Notes under the pieces: model-generated
What the model was told of the DNA's origin: nothing
Database searches by the model: none
What the model saw: only the letters and a program-made list of their open reading frames with translations
In this document: positions 12,480-23,182 of the stretch, in pieces
Layout of the letters: each line of letters begins with the position of its first letter
Position numbering within the stretch: the first letter of the stretch is position 1
NCBI GenBank assembly: GCA_037576215.1
Contig: JBANDB010000010.1
Coordinates: 2,480,001-2,544,000, forward strand
Source of the DNA: Armillaria gallica
Taxonomy: Eukaryota; Basidiomycota; Agaricomycetes; Agaricales; Physalacriaceae
Length of the DNA: 64,000 nt
Reading direction: 5' to 3'
Made by a program: the position numbers and the translations under genes

Positions 12480-13967
12480 TCATTCACGGTTGAAGACGGT
12501 ATGATCACCTATGAAGAGCCCATCAAAGTAGGCCTCTATAGTGATCTCGTTCCAATGTCCCTTAGCTAACATGAGGGCCAGGAGACAGTCGAAGCCGATG
12601 TCTATAGCCAGGAAGCACGCGTGGACATACTGGTGGAAGGTCTTGTTAGGTTCAGGTTCGACAAATCTAATCTGAGGGTTGGTATGTTCAGGGAAGGAGA
12701 ACCATCTTTTGGAGACGAGCCATGCACCTGTATTTTGTCTCAGGAGCTTGGTGGGAGATATGGGGAGGCAGTGACAGTTAGGAACATCTGAGTCCCCCGC
12801 TGAATGAGGTCTTTGCTCAGGTAGTCCTCCAGGGCCGCCTGGAATTGATGTCAGATGAGTTCCGCAAAAGTACCTTCAACGCCCCGCACTACCCTTTTGC
12901 CTAGTTCAGTGTGTTGGACGCCGGTAATGTCATACTGTATTACATCCTTCAGCTGGTCCAGAGTTTCGAGCTTGTTGTTGAAGAACCAGTACGCAAACTC
13001 CTGATCTGAGCGTAGGGCGAGCGAACATACTGTCGAAATGAGGGAAGGCTTGACAGCGAGGGTTAGCTCAATTGATGATGAGGGGAGACTGACAGAGACA
13101 CACACCAAGGAGGGGGCACCTGAGGGTTGGTTGAAACTAGAGCCGAAATTTTGGTGAAAGCCGGCGTGATACTTTTGGAATGCAGGCAGAGTGTCGAAGT
13201 TTTCATGTCCGATGAGGTGTCTGGCTCAGATGGATCTGTCAACATGCTCATGGAGCTCTGATGAACGCCACAGACCGAGGCCAAGATTATGAGCCTAGAA
13301 AAAAGTGATGTTGAGAAGGGTGTGAGTGAGGATAGGAGGTCAGGTTAAGTCTTATCGTGGTGATGCCATCGCAATGGTGGTGGAGAAAGACCGGAACAGG
13401 CTTGAGATAGCGCAGTTCACATTTCTCATACGTCGAGAGAGGCTGACTTTTTCCTAAGTCAAGCCAGGCACAAAGAAATAGGCCGATGTCAGGGCAGATG
13501 CTATTGATCGAAGAGGCCGTCCACTCGTCCAGTTGGTGTCGGCATTGGTTCAGTTTGTTCGGGAGCAGGGCATTCCAGACAAAGGGGGATAGAGGTAATG
13601 GTGCTTGACCGGTTGCAACACACCACAGTGCAAGAAAGAAACCATGAGCCCACCAGAATGCAGCTTGGGCGGCTGTCAAATCATGTACGGGCATCCGTGG
13701 AGCTTGTAGTGGAGAGCCACCCTGTAGCCCACCGTAGCAGCCATCCGGATCTGTTTCATCTAGGAGGCGCTGGAGGAGGGTGCTCAATGTTGCCATGGTG
13801 ATACTGTTGCCGATGCCGGTGATGTGCTCGGTAATGGCGAGTGGCAAATGGACTAGAGGCTGGCAATGAACACCAACAACACTAAACCAATCACTAACTC
13901 TACACTTATCACCAATGTATTGAATTCGGGTGTTTCGAGTACGATAGAAGCACTCTGCAGACTTCAA
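12480..13967 (-). pseudogene. HECT-like ubiquitin-ligase domain gene, decayed
   Basis: The N-terminal block (PLSPFVWNALL, with an AQAAFWWAHGFFLALW helix before it) follows the fungal HECT-domain pattern of a helix followed by a PxSPxxxxALL stretch. A middle exon reads LIGHENFDTLPAFQKYHAGFH. The C-terminal exon reads NPQIRFVEPEP, then a QYVHACFLAIDI segment. HACF sits where HECT enzymes have the catalytic HTCF cysteine. It ends in FNRE and a TGA at 12480. In-frame TGA codons at 13226-13228 and 12851-12853 break the gene. The start could be 13967 or the Met at 13796. A HECT domain would form a ubiquitin thioester on the Cys of HACF, but this copy is probably dead. Confidence 0.5.
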
Positions 13968-13969
13968 TA

Positions 13970-15120
13970 ATCAAGGAAAGTTGTTTAAAGACGTTTTATT
14001 TCGTTACTAGTGAGCTATACAAGCGTACTACTCACACTAGTGGGGTTGGTAAGACACAATTGGATGAATAGTGACTTGACTTGAGCTACTGCGCTCGCTC
14101 TGACTGGAACTGCTTCGAACTAGTGGCTCTCTTGGCCCTATAATGTCTTACAAGTGAATAAACACTTGACTAGTCGCTTTCTAGGCAGACTAGTGGCGCT
14201 CTTGGCCTAAGAATAATACTTTAAACTTTGAGAACTCGCTTGAACTAACTTCGAAACACTCTTGGCCTTTGCAGGACACAAAAGATTGCTCTAAGACACT
14301 TCTATTCACTCAATGCTATGGGTAACTTAGCGACTAGTAGCCGCTTCGTTGAGGTTAAGCACAAAAGCCTTTAATTGGGGCACTAGATACTGACTAGTAG
14401 GTCACAATTGCGGGGATGGCTTGCCTGAGCCACACGTGCGCCTATTCTACTACTTACATACTGACAAACAAGGTACGATCGAGATATAAATAACTGACTA
14501 GAGGGGTATTATTGATAAGGATTTCTTGGCTAGTCACGAATAATGGTGAATAATCACGCAATAGTCGGTCTAGAAACGATCGCTTGCTGACTAGTGAGCC
14601 TAGGAGCTCCGCTAGCAGTTGTATTCCGTGTCCTGGGCCCAGCGACGCTCCACTAGTGCCAAGGATAAATGACTAGCCAGGCGAGCGTGCCTGTAACAGC
14701 TGTCGATCGTGATCGAAGGCGCAGCCCGGCTATACTAGTACCGATCGCAATGGATCTGTATCGCACCCGGCAGATCTACCGCAAGGTTAATCCGTTGCTA
14801 ATTCATTTCTAAGTCCTGTTTCGAGATTGCCGTGTGACTAGTTAACCTGACTTAGGCGTTTATGCCCAGAGCGGCTCGCTAGTGACCGAACTTCACGAGA
14901 TTTGTGTCCTCTGCTTCTTGTTTGGTGCGCTAGTCGCGTTACTTGTCCACTAGTGGCCGTATTCACTTAGCCCTGTTAGCATTCAAGTCACTAGTATGGC
15001 CGGCTGGTAGATTTAACCCACTAGTGGTATCGCATCTAAGTCCTGGCTCTACTAGTCGCATACTAGTCTAACTATCAGCTTTGAAGCCTCAGCTATAGTC
15101 CTTTAAGTATCACTAATGTA
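13970..15120. repeat. Cluster of ACTAGT (CACTAGTG-like) motifs
   Basis: Sixteen exact ACTAGT hexamers start at 14006, 14036, 14119, 14169, 14189, 14333, 14393, 14590, 14652, 14734, 14837, 14949, 14990, 15020, 15051 and 15062. Near variants such as GCTAGT and ACTAGA lie between them. Many have C before and G after, giving palindromic CACTAGTG. Two copies extend into a longer shared unit (ACTAGTGGC then CTCTTGGCC, at 14119 and 14189). The spacing is irregular, so this is not a simple tandem satellite. The tract contains no gene. It lies upstream of the HECT-like gene and downstream of the cysteine-rich gene. Confidence 0.8.
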
Positions 15121-15142
15121 AGATAGATATGCAATAGTATTA

Positions 15143-17400
15143 TTATAAAATCACAAAATCTAGGTGTGAACGCATAGATGGCGTATCACCAGGACCGTCA
15201 ATGGAGACGGTCATATGGATGAACGCAGCAGGGTTGCCCCAGTTGTCACTGATGGTTGCACCTGCAGGCAAGTCAGGTAAAGCGTGTGTTTGAGGATCAA
15301 CCTTCTCTCCATCTGGTAGGAGATGCACCAGGCTCCCGATGTGCAATAGCACAGTCCAGAGGACTTCAGCTGCCTGTTTGGGGTCAGCCGCTCTGACTCT
15401 GAGGTGGGTACCAGGAGAGAAAGTATCCTGCTTGAGCCTTTGGAGCTCTCCCCCAGGGAAATCCCATCTAGGGTTTTCATAGGGGGGCGGGGTACGGGGG
15501 CAGTGGGTTGGGACAAAGGGGGGTGTGCTCTGCAAGAAGCCGTGATGACTATAATGGTTATACGATCGCGAAGCTAGAGAACATACCTCTTTGGGCGGAT
15601 TGGCTGGGGTGGACATCAGTGCGGAGACAGACGACAAAACCTGGATCTTAGTAGTATCAGGTAAGACAGTTGTTCTCGGCAGCAAACTTGTATAAGCTCA
15701 TGTTCGGACAGCAAGGGTCTTTGGGACATTGTGAGTGACACGTGGCGGTGCTCATGGAGGGCTGAAGGTCCGGGCTTTCCCCTCGACACAGACGAAGACA
15801 ACGTTGGTCAGGACCAGCATCCAAGTCGCCTACGGTTCAGGAGATGAAGGCAAGATTGAAGAGCGCTCGGGCAGCGAAGCAGGGATGTGGCATTGCTGCC
15901 TTTTCAGGATGGATGGGTGTGGGCTTAAAATTGTCCTGAAAGCAGTCGGTTATCTGATGGATGATATTGCCAAAGGTCGGCGCTATATGAGAGTGGTGAG
16001 CTAACACAAAGGAAGCGTCTCGATGAAAGTGGCGAACTGACCTATGATAAAGCAGGACTTGAAGCAGGTTTCAGCATCGGTGCCTGCTGGCCTGGCTGCC
16101 TTGGCAAGAGAGCAGTGCATGCGGAGGTTACCATGATTCCAATACGTGGACTGTCTGGCGCTCTTGGCACACATCAATTTGGTGGTACCTCCAGTCAAGC
16201 GAAGTTGAAGAAGACACCAACCACAATCGTGAGGCTGCACGTCCTTGCTGAGATGGAGCCTGGGGATTTTGGGCATGTCTTGGCGTTTTTGGTGGTCAAG
16301 AACAGCCTTATGGATATCATGAAAAGAGTCAGTATCCTTGGAGGTACGTACGGTGAAGGAGAGTTGGAGGGCGGTGAGACGGTCGATGAGCAGCTGGACA
16401 TGGGAATGTTTGAGTTTCCAGTCAGCTGTAGATGGGTCATCAGGGTGAAGGTGGGGAGGATTGTCATGTAAGCACTGGGTGTTGGGGCAATGAAGGGGCA
16501 TGATGAGAAAGCAGAACTCAGCGTAGCTCGGCTGATTACTGTTGCACCCAATGGTGAGGTTGTCAATGAAGGCGCGGGATTGGTAAGACTGCTGATGGCG
16601 AGCATTGGTTCCGTTCCTGCTGCGGACGTTTACAAGGGGTCCTGATGGTCCGGTGTAGGCTGGAAAGGATGGTGGTGGTTGGAGACCGGCAGTGAGGAGT
16701 GGATCTGGGAGGATCTGTTGACCTGACATGCTCGATGATGGGGCAGATGATGACGATGCAATCATCTGAGCTACCATACTGGCGGGATTGGTCTGCAAAG
16801 GTGTATGGGGTGCCAATGAGCCGGATACTGACGGTACAAGTGGGTATGGGAGCAGAGCAGGGGCTGAGATGGATTGGAGTCCTGTTCCACCAGGAGGGGG
16901 ATGAAAGAAGGAAGTGGATGCTGTTGGCGCAGGGGTAGCTATTGGGGCACTGATGGGGACGGGAGGAGGGGGAGGAGAAGAGAACATAGGAATGATGCCA
17001 GCCAAGATGTCGGCTGGGGAGGAAATGACTGGCTCATCAATGCTGTGGAAGTCACAAGGGCCTCCGCACTGACAGTACAGTGGGTTATTTTCTTGCTGCA
17101 CATGGAACATTGAGAAGCTGAAACGGGTTGAAGGGAAAGATGACATACCACAGCAAGTCCTCGGCAATTAGCAGGACTGTAGGTCCTCAGATACTTGCCG
17201 ACGCGCATGAAGGGATAGTGCGTGGTGTAGTAGCACCCGCACACACGACATATACGCTGTAAAGAGGTGAGAGGATGTAACAGTTAAAGAGGAACATTAC
17301 TCGCCATTGCATTCTCCGCATGAACTTCACCAACGACAAAGGCGGGGCAGCATCCCGGGCAATTCAAACAGGCTCCGCACATAGGGTGATTGGGTTCCAT
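15143..17400 (-). pseudogene. Cysteine-rich repeat-family gene, decayed
   Basis: The start is ATG at 17400 (MEPNHPMCGACLNCPGCC). Exons are joined in phase by introns ending at about 17261 and 17103. They read RICRVCGCYYTTHYPF and then LYCQCGGPCDFHS, so the N terminus holds three small Cys/His clusters of zinc-knuckle type. A long Pro/Ser-rich linker follows, then a more ordered block (HCPNTQC, LKHSHVQLLIDRLTALQL, HDCGWCLLQLRLTGG). An exon near 15840 has an in-frame TGA at 15837-15839. The last exon (FPGGELQRLKQD to FVIL) ends at 15143. The order fits a large agaricomycete protein family of unknown function, but continuity across 15,690-16,000 is not certain. DNA or RNA binding by the zinc clusters is inference. 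Confidence 0.5.
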
Positions 17401-19400
17401 GGAGGTAAATCGAAGAAACGAAGTTGGAAAAGTAAAAATGATTGAAGGGAGTGTGATTGGTTTGATGTTTGGAGGTGGGGGTCTGGGTAAGCTCTTATTA
17501 GTTAGAAAATTGAGATAATTGACATGATGTTTTGGAAATATTGTTATGACTATTATACAATGAAGATATGAATTACACGCTTGAAACACCTGACCGTGGC
17601 AGAGAGTGGATCTGGAATGTGCCTGAATGTAGCCAGATAGTCTAATGCTTTCTATTCATGGTTTGATTGCAGGTACATCAATTATTTCATTCCTTATGTC
17701 TCTATCAAATATGTCAAGCAGTTGGGATATCATATGGGTGTGACCAAACGTGACTGTTCACCTGATTTCAGTGGGAATGGGTGGACTGCCGTGGACACCA
17801 GTGACAGGCGGAGCAATGGCATTGCGTGGGGTTGCATGGAGACCCCGTTTCTTGCCACGGGATGCCATGGATTATAACAGTCAAGAACACCACTATGTTG
17901 GATGGATCTACTCGCCTGTTCACTGAGCTGCACGGAATGCCACGGAATGCCACGGGTTGCCATTGGTGGGCACGGCTGGGCACGAGTGATCATGGGTGGC
18001 CATTGGGGCTCCCTAGTGGACATTGGTGGAATTGAGGTTTTGTCCAAAGAATCCACATGTAGATTGAGGCAGAACTGAAATGAAACGTAGGCGATCAGAG
18101 TTGGATCGGAGTGCGGCAAAGCCGGCCAAGGAAGGGCAAGGCAAACACAAACAAATAGAGGGTTATTCATTCCTTCCTCCTCCCCACCTTTACCCCAGCT
18201 GACTCAGTTTCCTCTACGGTGCCCGCGTACCTACGATAATGGGACGAGTGTCTCGGATGACCTAAATATTCTATCCTGGAGAAGGATCCGACTTCGATTA
18301 GCGAACATTATTGAAGGCGGGCTGTGATACATGATCTTCCGTCGTGGACTTCGGTGACTCCAAGTCCAACTTCTTGAATCTGGTACTCGATGGTCTTGTT
18401 GCTATTTTGACTGTGCTCTAATACGGACGATACCCAGCATGGTAGCAAGGATCTTCGCGAGTTCGTTCTGTGAGTCGTTGAATAGCTCCTTGATGCTACA
18501 GGGCAAAGGTGCGTTCGGTTTTATTCCCTCGGACTCGTGTTTATCGGCTTCTCATGCAGCCGTTCGGTAGACCTTGACCGCAGGACTCTGCTGAGCGAGG
18601 ACCGGTGCAAGTGGACGAATAAAGAGTAAAAAAAGGTGCGCCTTTTACAGTTGCGTCTGTGCCCGCATAGTATTAATGGTATCCAAATAGGTTATCTGCG
18701 TTACCGTCTCCTTCCTAGGCGATTCCGTGGAAGTTTTGTTCCCGCCCATCTTGCCTTTGTACAGGTGTAGGACCTCGGATGGCCAGGAGTCAGTTTTCTA
18801 CATCCTTCTGTCCCTAAATCACGCTAACGGACCGCAGTACATTCATTATCATTCGTACTATACTTCGGTGTATGATCCAGCCTCTGCCGTTATTCAATCG
18901 TTATCATTCATCGTACAGAACTGCGCACGGACACTGATTGTGCGAATCATTACAATAATGTCAGTTTTCGATCCCAGCCTATTACTCGAAAAACGAACAC
19001 TGGTGTCGACGTCTTGTTCGTACCCAGGCTTGTTTTTCAACCCGTGGTAGACTAAAGTCATATTGAAATGTCAGGATTAGGGGAAGGTGTGGTGTGGTGT
19101 GTGTACCGGCACAAGGTCCCAATCAAGAACGGGGAAGGAACTGCGATTATTGCAGGTAGAAGTAAAAATTCGTCGGGATGGGCTGCCGCGGATTATTACC
19201 GCCGCGGCGTTAACCGCGGCATGGCTTTCGGCATCTTCTTTACTCTTGATAGCTTGAAATACTTAGCGATTGAACGGCGTCATCCCCTTTAGGCGGTAAT
19301 AAACAGAGAATACCTAGATGGAGGCGGTTCAGGAAGGTTATTCGTGGGGCTGATAACTCAACGTGCGTATCTATTCATTGAGTTCATCGTCTCCTCAGCC
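17401..19400. other. No gene recognised; degenerate GCCACGG-type repeats
   Basis: Between about 17,820 and 18,025 a purine-pyrimidine mix repeats short words such as GCCACGG, GGGCACG and TTGCCATTGG several times on + and in reverse. Elsewhere only chance-like open frames are present, for example at 18727-19050 and 19068-19292. None shows family features or intron structure. Confidence 0.4.
19091..19134 (+). repeat. Short dispersed repeat, inverted copy near 60,313-60,360
   Basis: A GT-rich run followed by an ACCGGCACAAGGTCCCAATCA core matches, in reverse complement, the sequence at 60,313-60,360 with only a few mismatches. No gene is associated. Confidence 0.55.
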
Positions 19401-19439
19401 GCCGGCGCAGGTGCTTTTATGCTTCATTCCTTCCCTATT

Positions 19440-20930
19440 ACGTTCTCGGAGACCACACCCTTGTAAATTCGGGTTAGACTCTACTGGAATGAGGCGAGCG
19501 AACAATAGCATCCAGCCTCTTTTCTGATATGGAAGTTTTTTCCTATCACACATATCCAAGGAAGAGGGACGCAATGTCAGTTGATCTCACTCATGCTTTT
19601 CTTCGATAGCCTCAGATAGCTCATGGCCTGTTTTAATAGCAACTCAAAGTCAATCTCCCATACGCCGATGCAATTGGCGATGTAAGGACTCATCGAGCGC
19701 TACTCGCAGGTCGCAGTCGTTTATGTATGTTGAGTCGCGGTGTTTTGTGTTGCGTTGACGATCTTGTTGATCTCTGGAGCGGTTTCTGTCTATTGGGCGA
19801 TGAGAAAATATCGCAGAAGCACGTCTGTAGCCTTTCAGCCTTGCGTTCTTGATTAGCGAATGCGCACAGCCTTATGCATGGAATGCGAAAGGATGATGCT
19901 ATACTGTCCGCGTTGCATGGAGAACTTGAAAAGAAACCCTACCCTGCCCTCTTATTGTTATACGACAATGCTATGAAACGCTTCCTGCTTAGTTCATAAT
20001 GAACAACGCGCCGACACTCAGCTAGGTTTCCATATTACAATGGGCCACTACCGCTGTGACAGAGCGCGAGATCAATTGCGAGATCAACGCATCAGCTATA
20101 GTTTATTCCCCATTCTCTCTCTTGGATGTACGAGACCGTTCCGATGTGTCTACCTTTCGTGAATCATCATACCTCGAATCCGAGGTACGCGTTTCATCGT
20201 CAGCATACAATCCTCACTACCTTGGAGACGCCGTCTTTCTCATCAAAGTGGGCTATCAATTTATGATCCCATCCTATACCCAAACCGTACCTGGTAATAC
20301 TATCATGGGCGGCGTGTCTTCGCCAATGGCCACTGTCCTGATAGAAGGGGACAAAGTGTTCAAACTGTGACCTCGGATGTCAGTCAGAATCTCAGAGCAT
20401 TGGATATAGAAGATGAGTACAGTCTTGATTGTCATGACCATCTTACATTTGTAAATTTTCGTTCGTAGATCGCTAATACCGGAACGGTCCTGAGTCTGGC
20501 TGACTTCGCGGGACGGCACATCTTCACCGTGATATATTATTGAACTTGTAGGTCCCAATTTGGGACCTCCGCCCCCAGTCGGATTGAAGAAGACTCGACC
20601 GAGACGACATCTCTCCGAGCTGCTTTGAAACAGCCCAGTAAAACAACGGACGGCCCGGGTTTATCTTGCCCTGAAGGTTAGTCAGAATATCTCGTGATGA
20701 CATCGTTAGAGACAACGATAGCCCGGAGAAGGGACGACGCGGAACTAGCGCTGAGGCACATGCACGAGCCATATAAGAGTTACAAGCAACATCAGTATGT
20801 AATATTTGTGTAACAGTCCTTTCCACGCGATAAGCCCTCCACAGGTACGTTCAAGTATAATTTTCGTTCAACATTCACTGGAACCTGAACGTTATTAGGT
20901 TGCTGAAGTACATTCTTGTATCACCTTTCT
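19440..20930. other. No gene recognised upstream of B1
   Basis: This is the leading part of duplication copy I. Chance-like frames occur at 20056-20370 (+) and 20524-20826 (-). They are not conserved as frames in the partner copy at 28,300-29,540, which argues against coding. Confidence 0.4.
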
Positions 20931-21357
20931 ATGGGAAATTATCCGAGCGGTCGATTTAGCATAGGGCCGGGGAGCAGTAAGGGCGTGGCGGAATGTCCTG
21001 GATGCGAAGGAAGGTTCGTGAAATATGTTGCTGAAGTGCATAAGATGATTAAAATCCTCGGCAGAAAACGAAGCCTAATGGAAAGCAACGTGGAGTAAGT
21101 CGTATCCGTCGAACAAGGCTACTCTTTGTGCTCAATTCAAACGTAGAGAGTGGAATTCGACTCTGGTGATTGCGTGGGTTTCATTGGCGTTGCTTCTTCT
21201 CATGACAGTGTTCATACGTGTGCGTCGTCGATGTCGCAAGATCGCGGACATCGAATCGAAGGCGCTTCATGGAGTTGTCAAGCTACCCGTGGAAGATGAG
21301 GAGAATATAAAGGGTCAGGCCATGATCGGAGCCGTCGAGGGCGCGTCATTGGCTTAG
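20931..21357 (+). CDS. Small MG-starting single-helix membrane protein (B1)
   Basis: Exon 1 starts MGNYPSGRF, which fits the N-myristoylation consensus MGxxxS/T. It carries a CPGC pair and ends in a basic RKRSLMESN segment. A GT-AG intron (GTAAGTCG to ACGTAG, near 21,094-21,145) joins GA to A, giving EEWNSTLVIAW. Exon 2 holds one hydrophobic helix (LVIAWVSLALLLLMTVF), then a basic RVRRRCRK stop-transfer and a short tail ending in ASLA. Total length is about 125 residues. I do not recognise a named family. The same plan recurs at 24,601, 26,299 and 29,549. There is no CaaX end, so it is not a pheromone precursor. A lipid-anchored or single-pass membrane adaptor is only inference. Confidence 0.6.
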
Positions 21358-21911
21358 CCCGATTAAACAGGCACGAGTTGTTGGCAGACATTCGACATGC
21401 GTACCATAGACCCGTGTGTTTGCTTTAACTCGTTTTTACTTACAATATATATACTTACTTACCTCCTTTCCTTTCCATCGACTACATATTCTGACCGTAG
21501 TAGAGACTCGGACACCTCAGACGTTTTCACCCTCGCTGCGCCAGACTGAGATATGTCGACGTTGCTGCTCTTTTTATTTTTTAATCACATTCATTCGTAG
21601 CTTCGTAGGTGTGCTTGATCTCTTGGGACATAATCTATTCAGTCCACAGTTGTTCACCCTTTCTATGCCCGGCCGAGCGTACTTGCACTCTGATCTGGTC
21701 AAGAATGACGCGGAATACATTTCCCTATACATATCTAATTGACTTGGTCGTCAAAGTTACTACAGTCTGAATTCATTCGAGGCCGCAGGGTTAACCAAGT
21801 GTTAGATACAATCACAGTCTAATACATCATACTGCAACATATATTCTGGGTGATTACGAAGTCGATAACATAAGTACAGGAACGCTAAATATAATTATAA
21901 GGTTTTCAATG
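21358..21911. other. 3' flank shared by B genes; no gene
   Basis: After the B1 stop comes an AT-rich tract with a CTCAGACGTTTTCACCCTCGCTGCG-like segment cut short here. A related tract follows B2 (30,040-30,240) and sits inside the last intron of the A gene at 50,490-52,053. Confidence 0.5.
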
Positions 21912-23182
21912 TCAAACAATTTCCCTTCCATGTTTCCCATACGATCCCATTGAGGTCATGGAGTCTTCAGCGTCCCGGCAGACGACGACAGTTTCCCGCT
22001 TTCTCACTATGAATCTGCTTAGAACGGAGCTGCGGTCCCTTGTCGAATTAACTATCGCCTGACTGCTGGGGTTTGATTTGGAACCCGCTGCGACGCGTCC
22101 GATGAGGAGCGTAGGGGCGATGACCTACCACAACATGCAAGGTTCAGTTTCTCCACCGAAGGAAGAACATGCACGGAAGCCTCACCTTAATATATGCCAT
22201 GATCATATCGGCGTAATAAGCAGCTTCGAGATTCCTTGCCACCAGGGCCAGGTACACGATCAGCGTCAGTGAATACATCGCTGAAGATTCAATCACTATT
22301 TCGACAATCTTCCCATATGAGCTCACTCCTGACGCGAGGCGAACAATGCGGTACACGATCAAGAGTGTACACAGAAGAGTCGTCGCCAGCGTCAGGGATA
22401 GATATATCAAGGCCCAGTCAATCTGGGCTGCGAAGCCTCCGGTGCTGCCAATATCACTGGTCGTATTGATGAAAACGCTGCGAATCTGCAGGGACTTTGC
22501 GACTGCAATCATTAATCAAAGAGCACATAGCAACAACGAGGAGAAACTTACCCGTTCCAGCTATGGCACAAAGGCCGGGGATAAGGATAACCAACCATCG
22601 ACGTCCCCAGAATACCCAGCACCTCCATATCTGAGAGTTTAGAATAAAAGGGTCAGCGTTGAGAGATCGAGACGGTTGAAGCGGAAGGCGTACAATAGTA
22701 ATATCGACAATAAATGTACTCAGACCGCCGCTGATGCCTATCACAAGCTGGGACGCTCTCCACCAGGGACTAATAGCTTGAAGTGCAAAGAAGACGGTGA
22801 AGAAGTTGTCCCCGTTCTCTATGAATGCACGCCGCTGGTACGCCCAGTCGACCCCAAAAGCGACTGTCGTGAGAACGTATAGAATAATGACAACGGTTAG
22901 CAGGAATGAATTGCCGGATTTCTTGGGTGTAGAAACTGGATGAGATATTAGATCAGTGTATTGGACGACTGGAAGATGGACGAACATGTGGTCCATAGAG
23001 TGATCGCTACGATGAGTGTGTACAGGCCTACGGAGATGAGCTTGAATGAAGGGAAACGAGGAAGGAATAGCGGGCTAACCCTGCAATAACGATTCCAAGA
23101 TCATACGGTTGAAATTCAAGTCAAGGCTCTCAAATATGAGATCTCTTTCATACTGGGAGAGGCCGGCCGGGGGGGATTCCAT
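21912..23182 (-). CDS. Seven-helix membrane protein (A1)
   Basis: Six exons join in phase from ATG at 23182 (MESPPAGLSQYERD) to TGA at 21912, about 325 residues. Exon 1 is a soluble N terminus, and exon 2 is the first helix (LYTLIVAITLW). Exon 3 holds helices 2 and 3 (VVIILYVLTTVAF and ISGGLSTFIVDITIV), and exon 4 a WRCWVFWGRRW motif. Exon 5 has helices 5 and 6 (TTLLCTLLIVYRIVR and a SAMYSLTLIVYLAL segment). Exon 6 begins IAPTLLIGRVAAG and ends in a polar tail. From memory this order matches an uncharacterised multi-copy agaricomycete family with a GPCR-like layout. It is not a STE3 pheromone receptor. Nearest relative here is A2. A TATA-like element lies upstream (23,214-23,222). Confidence 0.85.

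Noticed and set aside
13970..15120. A CRISPR-like or simple satellite array.
   Set aside because: Spacing between ACTAGT motifs is irregular (11 to about 197 bases) and there is no constant long repeat.
257..15839. TGA-only stops could mean TGA is read as an amino acid.
   Set aside because: RING3, A, D and the Gly/Ser-repeat genes use TGA, TAG or TAA as normal ends or avoid TGA internally, and the TGA sites fit CGA decay.
16115..16471. A 118-codon frame on + inside the cysteine-rich gene.
   Set aside because: It is the shadow of a long well-spliced frame on -, with no motif of its own.
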